From: Gammaproteobacteria bacterium
GTDB lineage: Bacteria > Pseudomonadota > Gammaproteobacteria > Enterobacterales > Psychrobiaceae
Direction of reading: 5' to 3'
Length of the DNA: 35,688 nt
NCBI GenBank assembly: GCA_013214945.1
Contig: JABSRT010000031.1
Span: 1-35,688 of the forward strand
Made by a program: the position numbers and the translations under genes. The notes beneath the pieces are model-generated. The model was not told where the DNA came from. It saw only the letters and a program-made list of their open reading frames with translations, and made no database searches. Below are positions 7,991 to 17,710 of the stretch, in pieces. Numbering within the stretch: the first letter of the stretch is position 1; each line of letters opens with the position of its first letter.

Positions 7991-10545
7991 TTTAATAAGT
8001 GCAACATCGCGGCTTTTAATTTCATTGGTTTAATTGGCTTGTTGAGCAGTAAAATATCGCTGTCTTTCATTTGAGTTTGCAGCTGTTGGCTGTAATTAGC
8101 CGTGATCATCAATACGGGCACTACTGCAGCCCGTTGTTGATTAATAATCGCAGCCAGCGCTAATCCGGTGCGGCCATGGGCTAAATGGTAATCAACTATC
8201 AAGATGTCGACCTGAGCATTAGCAATGTTAACTTGCTCGGCCAACGCCTTTTCACTTAAAGCCGTGATGACCTGACAGCCCCATTTTTTCAACAAAATAG
8301 CCATCGCATCGCAGATTTGCTGATCGTTATCAACCACCCAAACTTTAACATTGGTCAAAGAGTTCAATGCTACGGGTAAATCAGTCGTCGCTGCAGTGCT
8401 CGCAATTCGCTGACCAATTGGCACTTCAATACTGAACACAGAGCCTTGACCTAGTGTTGAGCGGACATCGATTGGGTGATTTAAAATTGCAGATAACTTA
8501 TCGACGATAGCCAATCCCAAACCTAGTCCATTACCAAACGCGATGTGTGCGCCCTCTAGCCTCTTAAATTCATGAAAAATTTCGGCCAGTTCACTTTGTG
8601 CGATCCCTAACCCATTATCCCAAACCTCGATGGAAACATGGTGTTTTCGACGGCGAACTCCAAGTAAAACTTTACCTTGGTCACCATAACGAAAAGCATT
8701 GGACAACAAGTTTCGCAAAATACGGGCCAGCAAAGCACTATCACTATGGATCACGAGATCACAAGCAACGTATTTAAAGTCTATTTCGTATTTAGGGGCA
8801 AGCTGCCGGTATTCAGCCGCCAAATTATCGAGCAGTTGTGATAGCCGAAACGAATGCGGTTCACCAATCACAATGCCGGCATCGAGTTTTGAGATATCGA
8901 CCAAACCAACAATCAAATTTTCAAGATCCAATAATGAGTTAGAGACTCCAGTAATTAAATTATCAACATCGGGCTTGACCGCAACATCAGACATTGCGCC
9001 TAAAAATAGCATCGCTGCATTTAGTGGCTGGAGTAAATCGTGACTAACCGCCGCTAAAAACTTACTTTTAGATCGATTGGCCACTTCGGCTTCGCGCTTA
9101 GCGTTGACCAAATTAGCCTGTACTAATCGGCGTTCATCAACTTCATTAAGTAATTTATCATTAACTAACTGCAACTGAGCCGTACGTTGTTCAACCCGTT
9201 TTTCTAGCTCGTCATGTGCTTGTTGCAGCGCTTTAGCACTGTTTCTACGCTCGGTAACATCACGAACTAACACAAAAAATCCTAATACTGCGCCGGTATT
9301 GTCTTTATTGGGCACGTAAGATTTCAGCAAGTAATTTACGGCACGGTTACTCGTGCGCTCTTCTATTTCAAAACTAACACTGTGGCCTGATAACGCCTGC
9401 GCGATATAGGGCTCTAGAAGGTGATAATCACCAAGTACCCGACTCATTTTTAAGCTGTCGCCGACTAAGCTGCCTGCAGGCAAATCATACCAGTCGAGAT
9501 AGCCTTTATTAATGAATTGAAACTTAAGATCAGCGCCGACGTAAGCGATCATCGCCGGGACATTATCGGTGATTAAGGTGAGCCAGTTTTTACGGCTTTC
9601 CAGTGATTGGGCATATCGGTGACGTTGAGTAATATCGGTAAACGTTTTAATCAGTTGACCACTAATCAATAAATGCTCTCGGACCTCGAGCACTGTGCCA
9701 TTAGACAGAACTTGTAAATCAAAATTTTCGTTATTACCTGTTTTAGGGGTCAAATCAAGTTCGGTAAGATGCTGTATTTGTGCTAACGAGGGGCTACTTT
9801 GCAGCATTTGGGCCGACAAGTTACTCATTTGTGCAAAACGGCGGTTCCACACTTCGATTTGGCCATAACCATTGAGTAAAACCACCCCTTGCGATAAGTT
9901 ATCGACCAAGTTCTGTAACAAGCGCGATTTTTGACTCATTGCTTGATCAAAGCGTTGCGACTCAGCCGTTTTTATTGCCGTAATGTCGGTATATAACATC
10001 ACCCAGCCACCTTCGAGAGTACGGCGTTCATTGAGCTGAAACCATCGACCATCGCTTAATTGATAAACCGGACTATTCTCACTATCACCTGGGTATGCTT
10101 GACTGATAATACCTCGAACTTTGGCCAATTCTTTAAAATCTTTAAAATTTACCCCTTGTTTTACGGGTAAATTAGAATGATTCCAAAATTTTGTGAAGTT
10201 GGTGTTTTGTAAAATAATCACACCATCGCAGTCAAGTAACACAAAACCATCAGACATACTTTCTATCGCATCGATAAATCGTTGCTTAAAAATATTGGCT
10301 TGGTGGTTGGCGCTTTTTAATTCGAGATTACTGCGCTCAAGTGCCTCAAGTGTTTCGTTAAGCGCTTGGGTTTTCTCACGGACCTGCTCAGCCAGCTGAA
10401 CAGAGTGTTCAAAAGCTGAATAGGGGTCGCTTTGGTTACCACCGCCCTGCTCAACCCGATCAATGAGCACCCGATTAATTTTCTCAAGCTGGGCATTTTT
10501 ACGCTCGAGTCTGGTTACTTGTTCGCTAAGTGTTTCAGTTGTCAC
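7987..10545 (-). CDS. PAS-containing hybrid sensor histidine kinase (NahK/ErcS'-like)
   Basis: 852 residues, no membrane segment, so cytoplasmic. Order: N-terminal coiled coil (about 1-85), PAS (about 88-192), PAS (205-308), PAS (320-432), coiled coil (435-490), HisKA with phospho-accepting H502 in AVSHDLLQPLNA, HATPase with NLLSNA (612-617), DNGLGI (643-648) and GNGLGLGLAI (671-680), and a C-terminal receiver with D785 (ILIVDYHLA) and K836. The start is GTG at 10545, supported by AGGAG 6 bases upstream (10552-10556). The gene overlaps the upstream FIST gene by 11 bases, so they are coupled. This pair matches FIST-hybrid kinase pairs such as NosP-NahK and VpsV-VpsS. With a terminal receiver, the output probably passes through an HPt protein encoded elsewhere. 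Confidence 0.88.
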   Translation of the reverse strand: MTTETLSEQVTRLERKNAQLEKINRVLIDRVEQGGGNQSDPYSAFEHSVQLAEQVREKTQALNETLEALERSNLELKSANHQANIFKQRFIDAIESMSDGFVLLDCDGVIILQNTNFTKFWNHSNLPVKQGVNFKDFKELAKVRGIISQAYPGDSENSPVYQLSDGRWFQLNERRTLEGGWVMLYTDITAIKTAESQRFDQAMSQKSRLLQNLVDNLSQGVVLLNGYGQIEVWNRRFAQMSNLSAQMLQSSPSLAQIQHLTELDLTPKTGNNENFDLQVLSNGTVLEVREHLLISGQLIKTFTDITQRHRYAQSLESRKNWLTLITDNVPAMIAYVGADLKFQFINKGYLDWYDLPAGSLVGDSLKMSRVLGDYHLLEPYIAQALSGHSVSFEIEERTSNRAVNYLLKSYVPNKDNTGAVLGFFVLVRDVTERRNSAKALQQAHDELEKRVEQRTAQLQLVNDKLLNEVDERRLVQANLVNAKREAEVANRSKSKFLAAVSHDLLQPLNAAMLFLGAMSDVAVKPDVDNLITGVSNSLLDLENLIVGLVDISKLDAGIVIGEPHSFRLSQLLDNLAAEYRQLAPKYEIDFKYVACDLVIHSDSALLARILRNLLSNAFRYGDQGKVLLGVRRRKHHVSIEVWDNGLGIAQSELAEIFHEFKRLEGAHIAFGNGLGLGLAIVDKLSAILNHPIDVRSTLGQGSVFSIEVPIGQRIASTAATTDLPVALNSLTNVKVWVVDNDQQICDAMAILLKKWGCQVITALSEKALAEQVNIANAQVDILIVDYHLAHGRTGLALAAIINQQRAAVVPVLMITANYSQQLQTQMKDSDILLLNKPIKPMKLKAAMLHLLN

Positions 10546-11680
10546 AACGTGCTCCTGCGATGAAAACCCCAGTCAATGTTTGATTCAAATGAATACCGTT
10601 AAAGTGTTCACCGTAAGTATTAAAACCAACAATATTATATTGCCCAAAGATATCATGTGCCAATGGTTGCAAACCTGCTTGCTCGACTTCAAGCCGACGT
10701 AAAATACAATCACAACTTAACACCAGTTCGGGCGGACCGTAACGTTTACCAATCGCCGCCATTTTTTCCTTTAATTGTTCAAAGATATCCCCGAGACTGA
10801 CCACCGTTAACACAATGCCCGTATCAACCGCACAATAAAAACTTAAACTATTATCAGCATGATTAACTTGTTGTATCGCACGAAAAAAATATTGGCTGCC
10901 GACTTTGACTGCCACAGGATGCAAGGCAAAAATACTCGGGTTAAGATCTTTGACCCTAATATTATGCGCTCTGGCGTATTCAAGCGCAGCCGGTTGACCA
11001 TTAAGCTCGTAAACCGTCCGTAATTGAGGATCTGCGTTAGTCACCACCATCTTTTCACCCGGTTGTTCAAGGTGATTAATAGAGAATACGTCAAAAGCTA
11101 GATCGGTATTAATCATGATGACCACAGCAGCCTGTTGATGAAACCGGCCTTGATAATAAACATGAGTCTTGGCTAATGAGATATCGTCAGCCGCCGAGCC
11201 GCCAAAATGTGGAATGTCGTTGGCAGCAGAATGCAAAATACTTAAAAATCGTTCTTCCTGCGATGACAATCCATCAAGCAAAGTCATCATAAAGCTATGC
11301 TGTTTAAGAACACTTACCGCTTGCTTACGACACTGGTTGGTTAAATCACTGACCAGCGATTGGGCCGCACTTAAATTAAATTGCTCTAATGAGGCAACTA
11401 GACCAACACTGACCGAAAAATTCATCGTACTAAAGCCAATCGCGACAATGCTATGTTGGCTATAACCCGCACTTGATATTTCACCAGCGGTGGTGCAACC
11501 AACTATTGGTAATGAACCAAAAGTGTCACCAAGTGCTTGTTCGAGTAGTTTCAGATCGTAACTGGCTGAGCAAAAGAAAATCACAAAGCATAGATCGGCG
11601 TCAATTAACTTTTTAGCCAGTTCAGACACCGCCTGTTGCGGGTCGGTTAATATCGTGGTCGCGGTAATTGTTTTTGGCAT
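10535..11680 (-). CDS. FIST-domain sensor protein (NosP-like)
   Basis: 381 residues with FIST_N (about 20-210; GCTTAGEI near residue 60, GGSAADD near 160) and FIST_C (about 215-370; ending GFNTYGEHFNG, the usual finish of the family). FIST proteins bind small ligands; the P. aeruginosa member NosP binds haem and senses nitric oxide, controlling the kinase NahK. The ATG at 11680 has AGGA 5 bases upstream. Its 11-base overlap with the hybrid kinase gene implies that it regulates that kinase. I cannot tell from the sequence whether it binds haem, NO or another ligand. No signal peptide, so cytoplasmic. Confidence 0.86.
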   Translation of the reverse strand: MPKTITATTILTDPQQAVSELAKKLIDADLCFVIFFCSASYDLKLLEQALGDTFGSLPIVGCTTAGEISSAGYSQHSIVAIGFSTMNFSVSVGLVASLEQFNLSAAQSLVSDLTNQCRKQAVSVLKQHSFMMTLLDGLSSQEERFLSILHSAANDIPHFGGSAADDISLAKTHVYYQGRFHQQAAVVIMINTDLAFDVFSINHLEQPGEKMVVTNADPQLRTVYELNGQPAALEYARAHNIRVKDLNPSIFALHPVAVKVGSQYFFRAIQQVNHADNSLSFYCAVDTGIVLTVVSLGDIFEQLKEKMAAIGKRYGPPELVLSCDCILRRLEVEQAGLQPLAHDIFGQYNIVGFNTYGEHFNGIHLNQTLTGVFIAGARCDN

Positions 11681-11868
11681 ATATCCTAACCATTCCTAAC
11701 TATTGTTTAATAATGAACAAGCTACAGGGAAATCTGATAGTAATGCGTTACGGCAATATTTACTAGAAGCTTATCTAATGTTGTTAGCTCTGTTGACCTG
11801 AACTGTAGCTATGTGCCTAGTAGATTGAGAGTGTTGGTGTTAGAAAAATCAAGCTTGAGCAGCATGTT

Positions 11869-12004
11869 CTTACACGGATGTAAGATATTAGGACAATGCA
11901 GCAGCAATTGTCGAGATGCTGCGCAGAGCCTCGAACGTAGGTAGAACCCTCATGCCAGCGGCATGAGGAAGTTCGCCGAAGTAGTGATGGATTTACGGCG
12001 ACTT
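11869..12004. repeat. Hairpin-rich intergenic block, possible dispersed repeat
   Basis: Several stems follow one another: CTTACA/TGTAAG (11869-11884, 4-base loop), GCAGCA/TGCTGC (about 11898-11922), CCTCATGCC/GGCATGAGG (11948-11968, 3-base loop, perfect 9 bp), and AAGTTCGCCG with CGGCGACTT (about 11969-12004, one-base bulge). No sensible protein is encoded. It may be a dispersed intergenic repeat or the remains of a mobile element. Only one copy is in the window, so repetition is inference. Confidence 0.35.
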
Positions 12005-12026
12005 GCTGTTCTAATGGCAACACTTT

Positions 12027-12201
12027 ATACCAATTCCGATAATTAACTGATCATTCTTAACGGTTAAAACAAATGATAACCGCGTTATTTCCAATCCCTA
12101 GGGAAAGTCTATGTAGAATAACTACAGACATAAATAAATGCCTTGTTATCATCCGTTTTCCCTCGTAAATAAATTGGCCACTAATTTAACGGAATTGGTA
12201 T
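12027..12201. mobile_element. 175-base palindromic MITE-like element
   Basis: The left end ATACCAATTCCG (12027-12038) is mirrored by CGGAATTGGTAT (12190-12201), and the match continues loosely inward (ATAATTA against TAAATTAG). Inside, AAAACAAATGATAAC (about 12067-12081) pairs at 13 of 15 positions with GTTATCATCCGTTTT, so the whole unit can fold into one long hairpin. It encodes nothing. Elements ending in ATACCAATTCC are familiar intergenic repeats in marine gammaproteobacteria (recollection, not a search). No clear target duplication was found. Confidence 0.65.
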
Positions 12202-12249
12202 TAGTGCAACAGAGCCAATATTGTTCATAGAGTTCGGTTGCTTTAAAAC

Positions 12250-12286
12250 AAAAAAAGCGACTGACCCTGTTGACAGAGGCAGCCGC
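12250..12286 (-). terminator. Intrinsic terminator of the aldehyde dehydrogenase gene
   Basis: On the minus strand GCGGCTGCCTCTG, loop TCAA, CAGGGTCAGTCGC pairs at 12 of 13 positions (two G-T pairs), followed by seven T. It begins 20 bases past the stop at 12306. Confidence 0.85.
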
Positions 12287-12305
12287 AGTTTACATCTCTA
12301 ACTTG

Positions 12306-13826
12306 TTAGAAGAAGCCAAGTGGACTTGTGCTGTAGCTAACTAATAAGTTTTTGGTTTGTTGATAATGATCTAGCATCATCTTGTGCGTTTCACGGCCAA
12401 TCCCAGATTTTTTATAACCACCAAACGCAGCATGAGCAGGATACAAGTGATAACAGTTGGTCCAAACACGACCAGCTTCAATGCCACGACCCATTCGATA
12501 AGCTAAATTAGCATCTCTGGTCCATACACCTGCACCCAGTCCGTAAGCAGAATCATTGGCGATTTCTAGTGCCTCAGCTTCATCTTTAAATGTAGTTACA
12601 GCGATGACCGGACCAAAAATTTCTTCTTGGAAAATCCGCATCGTGTTATCACCTTGCAAAATAGTTGGCTGAATGTAGTAACCAGTTGATAATGAGTCAC
12701 CTAACAATTCTTTATCTCCGCCAGTTAGAACTTTTGCCCCTTCTTGACGACCAATTTGCAAGTAACTCATGATCTTATCAAATTGCTGTTCAGACGCCTG
12801 TGCTCCAACCATAGTGGCGGTGTCTAACGGATTGCCACGAATGATCTTATTCGCTTTTTCAACTACAATTTTAATAAAATCGTCAAAGATATCTTCTTGA
12901 ATCAACGCACGTGACGGACAAGTACACACTTCGCCTTGGTTAAAGAAGCCTAAAACAAAACCTTCAGCACATTTATCTAGGTAATCGTCTTCGTGACTCA
13001 TAATGTCGCTGAAAAATACATTTGGTGATTTGCCACCAAGTTCAACCGTTGATGGAATTAGATTTTCAGCAGCACATTTTAAAATGTGAGAACCAACGGC
13101 CGTTGAACCAGTAAAGGCTATTTTTGCAATACGGGTATTGGTGGCCAAAGCTTCGCCAGCTTCTTTACCAAAACCGTTAACAACATTAAGTACGCCAGCC
13201 GGTAGCAAATCACCAATAAGTTCCATTAATACCAAGATACTTGCAGGAGTTTGCTCTGCAGGTTTAAGCACAACACAATTACCGGCTGCTAATGCAGGAG
13301 CGAGCTTCCAAGCGGCCATTAGTAAAGGGAAGTTCCATGGGATAATTTGCCCAACAACGCCCAATGGTTCATGAAAATGATAAGCAACCGTGTCGTTATC
13401 TATTTGGGATAAATTGCCTTCTTGGGCACGAATACAGCCTGCGTAATAGCGGAAATGATCGACACAAAGTGGCACATCAGCCGCTAAAGTTTCTCTGACT
13501 GGCTTACCGTTATCCCAAGTTTCAGCGACTGCTAACACTTCAAGATTGGCTTCAATAACATCGGCGATCTTTAACAAGATATTAGAACGTTCTGTCACCG
13601 ACGTTTTGCCCCAAGCGGCTTTCGCGCTGTGCGCTGCGTCGACAGCTAATTCAATATCTAATGCACAAGAGCGAGGGATCTCACACATTGCTTCACCAGT
13701 AACAGGTGATAGATTAGTAAAATAATTTCCTTTCACTGGCGCAACCCATTTGCCACCGATAAAGTTATCATAACGTGATTTAAAAGTTATCACCGAACCT
13801 TCACTGCCAGGACATGCATAGATCAT
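12306..13826 (-). CDS. exaC: NAD+-dependent aldehyde dehydrogenase, ExaC/AldB type
   Basis: 506 residues, the normal length of the family. It oxidises acetaldehyde and other short aldehydes to acids using NAD+. Visible features: N-terminal [13 protein letters not shown], cofactor-site [12 protein letters not shown] and FTGSTAVG, general base Glu in VELGGKSPN, catalytic Cys in [11 protein letters not shown] (about residue 300; the CTCPSR form is typical of the ExaC/AldB group), and EEIFGPV near the C-terminus. The ATG is preceded by GAGGTG 6 bases away. It is a single-gene unit with its own terminator. In Pseudomonas the orthologue lies in the ethanol oxidation cluster controlled by hybrid kinase/NarL regulators like those just downstream here, so it probably feeds acetate to Acs. 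No alcohol dehydrogenase is in the window. Confidence 0.9.
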   Translation of the reverse strand: MIYACPGSEGSVITFKSRYDNFIGGKWVAPVKGNYFTNLSPVTGEAMCEIPRSCALDIELAVDAAHSAKAAWGKTSVTERSNILLKIADVIEANLEVLAVAETWDNGKPVRETLAADVPLCVDHFRYYAGCIRAQEGNLSQIDNDTVAYHFHEPLGVVGQIIPWNFPLLMAAWKLAPALAAGNCVVLKPAEQTPASILVLMELIGDLLPAGVLNVVNGFGKEAGEALATNTRIAKIAFTGSTAVGSHILKCAAENLIPSTVELGGKSPNVFFSDIMSHEDDYLDKCAEGFVLGFFNQGEVCTCPSRALIQEDIFDDFIKIVVEKANKIIRGNPLDTATMVGAQASEQQFDKIMSYLQIGRQEGAKVLTGGDKELLGDSLSTGYYIQPTILQGDNTMRIFQEEIFGPVIAVTTFKDEAEALEIANDSAYGLGAGVWTRDANLAYRMGRGIEAGRVWTNCYHLYPAHAAFGGYKKSGIGRETHKMMLDHYQQTKNLLVSYSTSPLGFF

Positions 13827-13980
13827 AATTTCACCTCAAAAAAGTAGCTTCGCGCAAATACGCAACACAATTGATATTAGGACTCTTAGTTAAACTTATG
13901 CCAACAATAAATCCTATTGTCCTTTGGCAGCGAAAACATCCTACTTTAGGAGGATAATGGCCAGAATGGGCTGCTACTGG

Positions 13981-16182
13981 CTAATAGTCGAATGGAAATA
14001 TACCTGCCATAACCGGGCGGCCAGCATCTCCTTGATGATAATCACAGACACCATCGGGGAAAACAGCTTTTAGCTTGGTTAAATGATTTTCCATCATGAT
14101 AGTGCCATACACTCCCTGAGTTATTGCTTGTTCAACGTCTTGTAAATAGCACTTAAAAATGCTCGCTTCCCATGGCGCTCCAGCCGCAATTCGAACCGTT
14201 GAATACATCGGATATACCTTGTTGCAGGCTCCGGGTGGTTGCTCATTCCATTGACCGTCCCACACTTGATTGCCCGTTGCTATTGGCTGTCCAGTAACAT
14301 CAAAGCAGCTGTCTAACAATTGGGCTGGTTTGCTGGCGACAACGTCGTGCTCAGGATCCTGACGGATGTTTGCCATCCACTGGTCCATTACTGCGAAACC
14401 TCGCACGACAGGGGTGAAGTTTTTATGACTAACCCAAATCACTTGATTATTGGCATGCCCTTGCTGTTGCATGATCCGTAATCGGGTATTAAAAGACGCC
14501 GAAACATGGTGCATATCGAGATCGTCTTCTAGGTAATGCCGAATATCTAACGTTGGCAAGGTCAATTTCCCAATAAATACCTGCCCCGAACGATAGGCGC
14601 TATTAATCGCCGAGATATCGCCTTGGTGGCGCGCAGCCAAGCCATTTCGCAGCTCGGTTACATTGTGATTGCCCCATAAACTCAGCCACAGTGGTAATTT
14701 AATGAGCGGTAACATCCCAATTTTTTCAGCTTGCAGCATCGGTTGCTCACGCCAACCACCAATTTTACTATTGAGGTCAAAAAACGTTGCCACGCTTATC
14801 CGACCGTTTTTTAACGCCTCAAGCCCATATTGTACCCCGACATTGTCCCAAGTCGTTTTGGTAAATCCGTCACTGCGACGGCCAAAAATGCTGGTTAGAT
14901 CTTCCCAATAATTCCATTTAACTTGTTTAAGCACATTTTGAGAAAAATAAGGTCGTAAAAAGCCCTGCAGCGGATTATTGATATAGGTTGATAAGCCAAA
15001 CCATCCGTTAATACATTCACTATTTCCTTTGGGCATTTGTGGCCACTGGCCATCTAACAGCATATTCATTGGGGTTAAAAAACCAATTCTCTGATCATGA
15101 GAGTTTCGTGCATTCATGCCTTCGATAGCCGAACGTAAAGTCCAATCGTCAAATAGATTCGGTTGCTCACTCCGATAAGCGTAAAACGTATTAAGCAAAT
15201 CACAATCAAGTGCATAGATGGTTTGACTGATCATGTCTGGATACGAATACAGCGGCAATAACGCATCTAGCAAATCGGTACCATTTTGTCCTAATAAATA
15301 TTGAGATAACCCGCCGCCACTGCCCCCAACGCCAACCGTGTATAATGGCTCGCCATACAAGGCAATAAATTGTCGTTTGACCCGCATCGCCGTATCTTCA
15401 GCCAGCAGCATATTGTAGGTATAACTGGTTTTATTGGCCGAAGAGGTTATCACCGCATAACCCAATTTTAATTGCTCACTACGTTTATTAATAATATGCG
15501 AGCCACTTTCCTTGCCTTGGCGAAAACCTATGCCGGATCCCCCTTGAAATTGATAAACTAATCGGTTATTCCACAACGACTTGTCCTGCCTGCCTTTCGC
15601 CGGATCGGCCAACATCGCAATAACATAAATGAACCGGTTAATGGTGCCATGCTCAACACGGTAAATTTCAGGCACACTCAGGTCGTTGATCATTACTCGG
15701 TTAATAGATTGCTCGGCGGGAGGCTTGTCAGTCGAATATGCTGCTATTTTTTGGTTACTGCTGTTGCGGTAAAAGTAATTAATTTTCGTAGCGAGTGAAC
15801 AATCACGGCTGTAACCTATCACCCGTGAAGTATTTTCGCCGTGTGCATCAAGGGCAAATATTTTAACCCCTTCAGCAACTTGATTATCAACCACCGGCTG
15901 TCCATGCCCAGACCAATCACTCATACAATAAAACGGGTATTGTTTGGGGCCAGAATACAGTGATTGAGCCGGACCTATTTCGCCAATAGCAATAGGGAAC
16001 GGAAACGTTTCTTCAGGTCGAGTGGCCAAACTAATGTGTTCGGTCATTTCAAGTAAATAAGCTGTCGGATCTGCTGTGGCAATACCGACCACTTGGCCGG
16101 GCTTGTAAGGATTTATATCCCAGTAACTATAACCAATAGCCGCGGAAAAAATCACAGCCAAGATAATTAATAGCTTGTTCAT
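13981..16182 (-). CDS. DUF6351-type exported protein, putative alpha/beta hydrolase
   Basis: 733 residues. It begins with a short basic end and a hydrophobic stretch (LLIILAVIFSAAIGYSYW), a signal peptide or single N-terminal anchor, so the bulk is likely periplasmic or outside. The sequence resembles DUF6351 proteins: YPFYCMSDWSGHGQPVVDN near residue 85, a YQFQGGSGIGF oxyanion-like stretch near 210, and GVGGSGGGLSQY near 285, which looks like a nucleophile elbow (GxSxG) of an alpha/beta hydrolase. Several cysteines near the C-terminus may form disulfides. It stands alone, between the aldehyde dehydrogenase and isochorismatase-family genes, in the same direction. Substrate unknown; an esterase or polymer hydrolase role is inference. 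Confidence 0.7.
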   Translation of the reverse strand: MNKLLIILAVIFSAAIGYSYWDINPYKPGQVVGIATADPTAYLLEMTEHISLATRPEETFPFPIAIGEIGPAQSLYSGPKQYPFYCMSDWSGHGQPVVDNQVAEGVKIFALDAHGENTSRVIGYSRDCSLATKINYFYRNSSNQKIAAYSTDKPPAEQSINRVMINDLSVPEIYRVEHGTINRFIYVIAMLADPAKGRQDKSLWNNRLVYQFQGGSGIGFRQGKESGSHIINKRSEQLKLGYAVITSSANKTSYTYNMLLAEDTAMRVKRQFIALYGEPLYTVGVGGSGGGLSQYLLGQNGTDLLDALLPLYSYPDMISQTIYALDCDLLNTFYAYRSEQPNLFDDWTLRSAIEGMNARNSHDQRIGFLTPMNMLLDGQWPQMPKGNSECINGWFGLSTYINNPLQGFLRPYFSQNVLKQVKWNYWEDLTSIFGRRSDGFTKTTWDNVGVQYGLEALKNGRISVATFFDLNSKIGGWREQPMLQAEKIGMLPLIKLPLWLSLWGNHNVTELRNGLAARHQGDISAINSAYRSGQVFIGKLTLPTLDIRHYLEDDLDMHHVSASFNTRLRIMQQQGHANNQVIWVSHKNFTPVVRGFAVMDQWMANIRQDPEHDVVASKPAQLLDSCFDVTGQPIATGNQVWDGQWNEQPPGACNKVYPMYSTVRIAAGAPWEASIFKCYLQDVEQAITQGVYGTIMMENHLTKLKAVFPDGVCDYHQGDAGRPVMAGIFPFDY

Positions 16183-16401
16183 AAGCGCTCCTTTACAAGA
16201 TAGTTTCGTTTATTATAGTTCAAGCAATCGTAAGGAGCAGTGCAGTCAGGGCATCAGACAAATATGGGCGCATTAGATTAAACGAGGGTTGAGGTTGTGC
16301 ATAGGTAAAATAAAGGAGTACAAGGCGCTCGATTGATTACGTCTTTACTGACGATACTAGGATAACCAGCATCTTAGCGGGCAATAACTATTTGGCTTGA
16401 G

Positions 16402-16443
16402 TTATCAATAATATTAATCAACGCTGATTAATATTATTGATAA
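16402..16443. repeat. Perfect 19-bp AT-rich hairpin after the isochorismatase-family gene
   Basis: TTATCAATAATATTAATCA (16402-16420) is mirrored without mismatch at 16425-16443 around the loop ACGC. It starts 6 bases past the stop of the gene at 16450. There is no T-run after it, so it is not a standard terminator; it could protect the mRNA 3' end or bind a protein. Confidence 0.6.
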
Positions 16444-16449
16444 TTATTG

Positions 16450-17004
16450 TTATTTAATTAAACGAATAAGTTGTTTGAATCGATCGCCAGTGGCAACTTG
16501 TTGCAGTTCAAACAACAGCATTTCGATACTGGTTAAACTGGCTCCCAGTTGCTGCATTTTGTTCAGCCCGAGTTGATAGTTTTGCTCTGTTCGTGAGGAA
16601 ATAGCATCAATAACGGCTAAAACATCATAGCTGCGACAAAGCAGATCTCGCGCCGTTTGATAAACACAGATATGCGATTCAAGCCCAGTTAAAATAACTT
16701 GCCGACGGCCCAGTTCAGATAAACGTTGCCTAAATTCGATGCAACCCACCGCACTAAACGAAGATTTAGCAATGGCTGACGTGTGCGGGTATAGCTCACT
16801 CATCACCTCAATTAGGGGCTCAGATGTCGGCCCAAGTTTTTCCGGTAATTGCTCAAGCCACAAAATTGGCATATTAAATAAATATCCGGCTTCAATTAGC
16901 GTGTGAATAGCCGGCACTAACGTTTGATGATGATGGACTGTCTTGGCAAGTTTTCCTTGGACATCAACGATAACTAACACGCATTGTTCAGCTGATAACT
17001 TCAT
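16450..17004 (-). CDS. Isochorismatase-family cysteine hydrolase
   Basis: 184 residues. The family triad is visible: D14 (VIVDVQGKL), K80 (AIAKSSFSA) and C113 (GLESHICVYQT), the last after the usual GLESHICV strand. Members hydrolyse amides or related bonds in small molecules; the exact substrate cannot be told, and the enterobactin-type isochorismatase role is unlikely because no siderophore genes are near. The ATG has GAGGAAAG close upstream. A TetR regulator gene lies 106 bases upstream in the same direction and may control it. Cytoplasmic. Confidence 0.85.
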   Translation of the reverse strand: MKLSAEQCVLVIVDVQGKLAKTVHHHQTLVPAIHTLIEAGYLFNMPILWLEQLPEKLGPTSEPLIEVMSELYPHTSAIAKSSFSAVGCIEFRQRLSELGRRQVILTGLESHICVYQTARDLLCRSYDVLAVIDAISSRTEQNYQLGLNKMQQLGASLTSIEMLLFELQQVATGDRFKQLIRLIK

Positions 17005-17110
17005 CTTACTTTCCTCACTCGCTCAAGTATTAGCAACAATAAAATCAAAAATTGCAAACAGACAACGCATCAGTTCTCGAACCGTAACGTTTAGACAGCA
17101 ATCTACCTAA

Positions 17111-17710
17111 TTAACTCGCTTTTATCGAATTAAACAAATCACAAATTAATTGGTTGACCCGTGCCTTGTCATTAGTATGGGCATAAATTCGTAAACCTGT
17201 AATTTGCATTTGCACGTAATGCGCTAAGCGTTCAAGATCTTGGCCTGCAGCTAACTGGCCTGCGGACTGCGCTTCTGTGAGCAAAACAATAAATGCGCCT
17301 TGGATCATTTCCAGTAGCCGCTTAGACTCTGTTAACAATTGGTGATTTTCTTCGGTTAACTCTGAAATAGTTTTAACCAATAAACACATTGAGTTAGGCA
17401 ATGTAACGGTGTCGGTGCCATTAGCGCTTTCTATTACCGCTTCTTCAATATAAATTTTTAATGCACCTAAGGGGGATGCGGATGACTCAATACAATATTT
17501 TAAACTGGTTAAATTACGTTTGGCATAACAACGTAGTACCTCTTTAAATAAACCTTCTTTACTACCAAAGCTGGCGTAAATGCTGCCCGGCCTCAGGTCA
17601 AGTGCTTGTTGTAAATTACGCATTGAAGTCGCATGGTAACCTTTTTCCAAAAACAGCAATGTGGCTTTTTCAATGGCCTCATTGCGATTAAAACTTACTC
17701 CATTTTCCAT
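17111..17710 (-). CDS. TetR/AcrR-family transcriptional regulator
   Basis: 199 residues. The N-terminal DNA-binding domain (about residues 8-55) has the typical EKATLLFLEKGYHATSMRNL, then the recognition helix region RPGSIYASFGSKEGLFKEVL. The C-terminal ligand domain is helical and unspecific, with AHYVQMQITGLRIYA near the end. The start is the ATG at 17710. It probably represses itself and perhaps the isochorismatase-family gene downstream; it is also divergent from acs with about 400 bases between. The ligand cannot be inferred. Confidence 0.88.
   Translation of the reverse strand: MENGVSFNRNEAIEKATLLFLEKGYHATSMRNLQQALDLRPGSIYASFGSKEGLFKEVLRCYAKRNLTSLKYCIESSASPLGALKIYIEEAVIESANGTDTVTLPNSMCLLVKTISELTEENHQLLTESKRLLEMIQGAFIVLLTEAQSAGQLAAGQDLERLAHYVQMQITGLRIYAHTNDKARVNQLICDLFNSIKAS

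Larger units (their letters stand above)
11681..12305. other. Gene-free stretch between FIST gene and aldehyde dehydrogenase gene
   Basis: 625 bases with no credible gene. It holds the promoter region of the FIST-kinase operon (11681-11815), a hairpin-rich block (11869-12004), a 175-base palindromic element (12027-12201) and the terminator of the aldehyde dehydrogenase gene (12250-12286). Confidence 0.7.

Noticed and set aside
11817-12023. 68-codon minus-strand open frame
   Set aside because: It crosses several hairpins and has no plausible protein features.
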